Notes under the pieces: generated by a model
What the model saw: only the letters and a program-made list of their open reading frames with translations
The model's database searches: none
Told to the model about the DNA's origin: nothing
Made by a program: the position numbers and the translations under genes
Shown here: positions 62,660-64,000 of the stretch, piece after piece
Numbering within the stretch: the first letter of the stretch is position 1
How the letters are laid out: each line of letters starts with the position of its first letter
DNA from: CAIXSC01 sp046349915
Lineage (GTDB): Bacteria > Planctomycetota > Planctomycetia > Pirellulales > Pirellulaceae
DNA: 64,000 bases
NCBI GenBank assembly: GCA_046349915.1
Contig: JAXMBL010000012.1
Location: forward strand, 124,001-188,000
Reading direction: 5' to 3'

Positions 62660-63403
62660 TCAAGGCTTCAGCACTCGGTAACGCAGGTTGCGTAGAGCGG
62701 CTTGAGTTTCGTAGGTCGCCAAGCCGACCGGTTGCGACAAATTGACTTCATTCCGAGTCGTGATCTTGCGACCTTGGATGTTGACGTCGATCACCGGCTT
62801 GTCGTCGATCCACGCCTTGATTCGATCCGCAGTCACTCGCAGCCGAAACTTGTACCACTTGCCGTTGTCGAACTTCATGACTTGAGTTGTTTCGTTTTGG
62901 ACCGCGTCGTTGCCATCGATGCTGGAGATCCCCACGACGCTGCCGGCCCAACCGCCGACGATCAAGCTGGCATGCGAGTCCTTCACGGGGAAAGTGAGTC
63001 CGACGAAGAAGTCGGTCCCTTCCACTCGCTGGGCTTCCAAGCTGATCTCGAAGTCGACTTTCGGGAATTCCTTGGTCCAAGTGACGCCGGTGAGTGGTCC
63101 GCCTTGATGGAGGATCAACTGTCCTTCCTTGATTTCGATCTCGCCTTCGCCGCCGAAGTTGGTGGACTTCCAGCCCGCGAGCGATTTGCCGTCGAACAAC
63201 GGCTTCCAGTCGGCCTCGTCCTTCGCCCCTTCTTTGTCCTTAGTTTTGGCAACGCCATCCGCTGGCGGTTCCTCGGCCAGTAGGAGCGAATCGCGGGTGG
63301 GTGTTCCGGAAATCGCTAATGCGATGACGGCGACCAGCGGTCCGAGAATCGTAAGGAAGGGACGCGGCAGGGGACGAACGGAAGCCGAAGAGCGGTGACG
63401 CAT
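62660..63403 (-). CDS. Exported DUF1080 (3-keto-disaccharide hydrolase-like) protein
   Basis: A 247-residue protein with N-terminal signal (ILGPLVAVIALAISG) and DUF1080 domain: WKPLFDGKSLAGWKSTNFGG at the start, WYKFRLRVTADRIKAWIDDK near the end. The fold is a concanavalin-like beta-sandwich. Related proteins hydrolyse 3-keto glycosides, made by Gfo/Idh/MocA oxidoreductases, which occur elsewhere in this window; a direct link is inference. GGAG lies 11 bases before the ATG. Convergent with the S13 gene. Confidence 0.9.
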   Translation of the reverse strand: MRHRSSASVRPLPRPFLTILGPLVAVIALAISGTPTRDSLLLAEEPPADGVAKTKDKEGAKDEADWKPLFDGKSLAGWKSTNFGGEGEIEIKEGQLILHQGGPLTGVTWTKEFPKVDFEISLEAQRVEGTDFFVGLTFPVKDSHASLIVGGWAGSVVGISSIDGNDAVQNETTQVMKFDNGKWYKFRLRVTADRIKAWIDDKPVIDVNIQGRKITTRNEVNLSQPVGLATYETQAALRNLRYRVLKP

Positions 63404-63529
63404 GACGTGCTTGCTCCGGAGAGTACAAAGAGGCGCTGAGAAATTGACTTAATAGTCGACCGACGCGGAAACTCGACTTCGTTATATTAGTAGCCGAAGT
63501 CGCAGACCCCTACGACCCTGAGCAACCCC

Positions 63530-63943
63530 GTGGCCAATAATTCGTCATCCCGACCTACTCGCCGCCCCGGCCCCTGGGCCGTCGCGGCGCTGCTGATCTA
63601 TTGGACGGCGCTGGGGATTGCGACCCACATTCCGCTACGGATGGCGAAACGGGTGCAGCATGGCGACAAGTTGGTTCATCTGGTGGCCTATGCTGGTCTG
63701 GCTTCGCTGTTGTATGTCGTCGTGGCACTGTTTCGGCGAGTGACCTGGAAGACGCATCTCGCCATGTTTGTCGCGATTGCGGTGTACGCCACGGCCGACG
63801 AATTGTTGCAGGACTTCGTTCCTCACCGGACCTCCGACCTGAAGGATTGGTCCGCCGACCTGCTGGGCGCGGGGCTCTCTCTGCTTCTCTGCGGCGCTGT
63901 CCACCGTCGCTTCTTCTCTGGGGCAGCCGAACGCGAAGAGTGA
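63530..63943 (+). CDS. VanZ family membrane protein
   Basis: A 137-residue VanZ-like protein with four membrane segments (about residues 15-36, 47-68, 73-92 and 104-123). The family motifs are DKLVHLVAYAGLASLLY in helix 2 and ATADELLQDFVPHRTSDLKD, with D and R/H residues conserved in VanZ. The start is GTG at 63530 with a weak ribosome site. VanZ proteins are linked to envelope modification and teicoplanin resistance in Gram-positives; the role here is unknown. Confidence 0.88.
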   Translation: MANNSSSRPTRRPGPWAVAALLIYWTALGIATHIPLRMAKRVQHGDKLVHLVAYAGLASLLYVVVALFRRVTWKTHLAMFVAIAVYATADELLQDFVPHRTSDLKDWSADLLGAGLSLLLCGAVHRRFFSGAAEREE

Positions 63944-64000
63944 GTCGCTCCTGATCCGTGTCATTCGAGCGATCCGTGGTTGTCCGACTTCCGTGTCCGG

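Overview
The window looks like chromosome from a planctomycete, most likely of the order Pirellulales. It is GC-rich and carries many families typical of that group: two DUF1501 proteins, a PSD1-type cytochrome protein (DUF1549/DUF1553), a PVC-type heme-binding CxxCH protein, a DUF1559 pseudopilin, a LEPR-XLL/DUF11 surface protein, a BBP7-like outer-membrane barrel, a J-domain-like membrane protein, a DUF1080 protein and a secreted Gfo/Idh/MocA oxidoreductase. The placement rests on family knowledge; no 16S gene is present. I saw no tRNA, rRNA, CRISPR array or intact transposase.

Layout. 0-13.8 kb: a membrane glycosyltransferase cut by the window edge, RNase III, a two-domain M16 peptidase, a large secreted protein of unknown function, an alpha-oxoamine synthase fused to an acyl carrier domain, an SGNH-type membrane protein, OsmC and a BBP7-like porin. 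14-25 kb: a 998-residue DUF11 surface protein, then a minus-strand run (PVC heme protein, secreted nitrilase-fold amidohydrolase, cyclic-nucleotide-binding protein, AXE1-like esterase, small repeat protein). 25-31.7 kb: membrane proteins, a J-domain-like gene split by an in-frame stop, and a minus-strand DUF1559/lipoprotein/secreted-protein cluster. 31.8-43.8 kb: a SpoU RNA methyltransferase, a DUF1501 gene beside a rearrangement scar, a nitrilase, an oxidoreductase, a PQQ-type propeller, purH, trpC and a coiled-coil membrane protein. 43.8-52.9 kb: a DUF1501/PSD1 pair, a wrecked subtilase gene next to a small gene resembling its propeptide, a GT9 glycosyltransferase and a lipoprotein. 53-64 kb: a 506-bp foldback element, an FHA-GAF-cyclase, DUF2617, a 143-bp tandem repeat array, a GNAT/DUF2752/TPR operon, a VOC protein, a tiny ORF with its own terminator, a PBP4-like peptidase, DUF1080 and VanZ.

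The housekeeping genes (rnc, purH, trpC, SpoU methylase, PBP4-like) are scattered singly among lineage-specific envelope and carbohydrate genes. The DUF1501/PSD1 pair and the PVC heme protein belong to families usually linked to breakdown of complex polysaccharides in planctomycetes; the AXE1-like esterase, oxidoreductase and DUF1080 protein fit that theme by inference only.

The most unusual material is non-coding or decayed: the foldback element with 33-bp perfect inverted ends, several short palindrome families, the premature stop in the J-domain-like gene, the subtilase ruin with its companion ORF, and the scar at 34.2-34.8 kb. Start codons were chosen by Shine-Dalgarno spacing and signal-peptide position, so several differ from the longest open frame.
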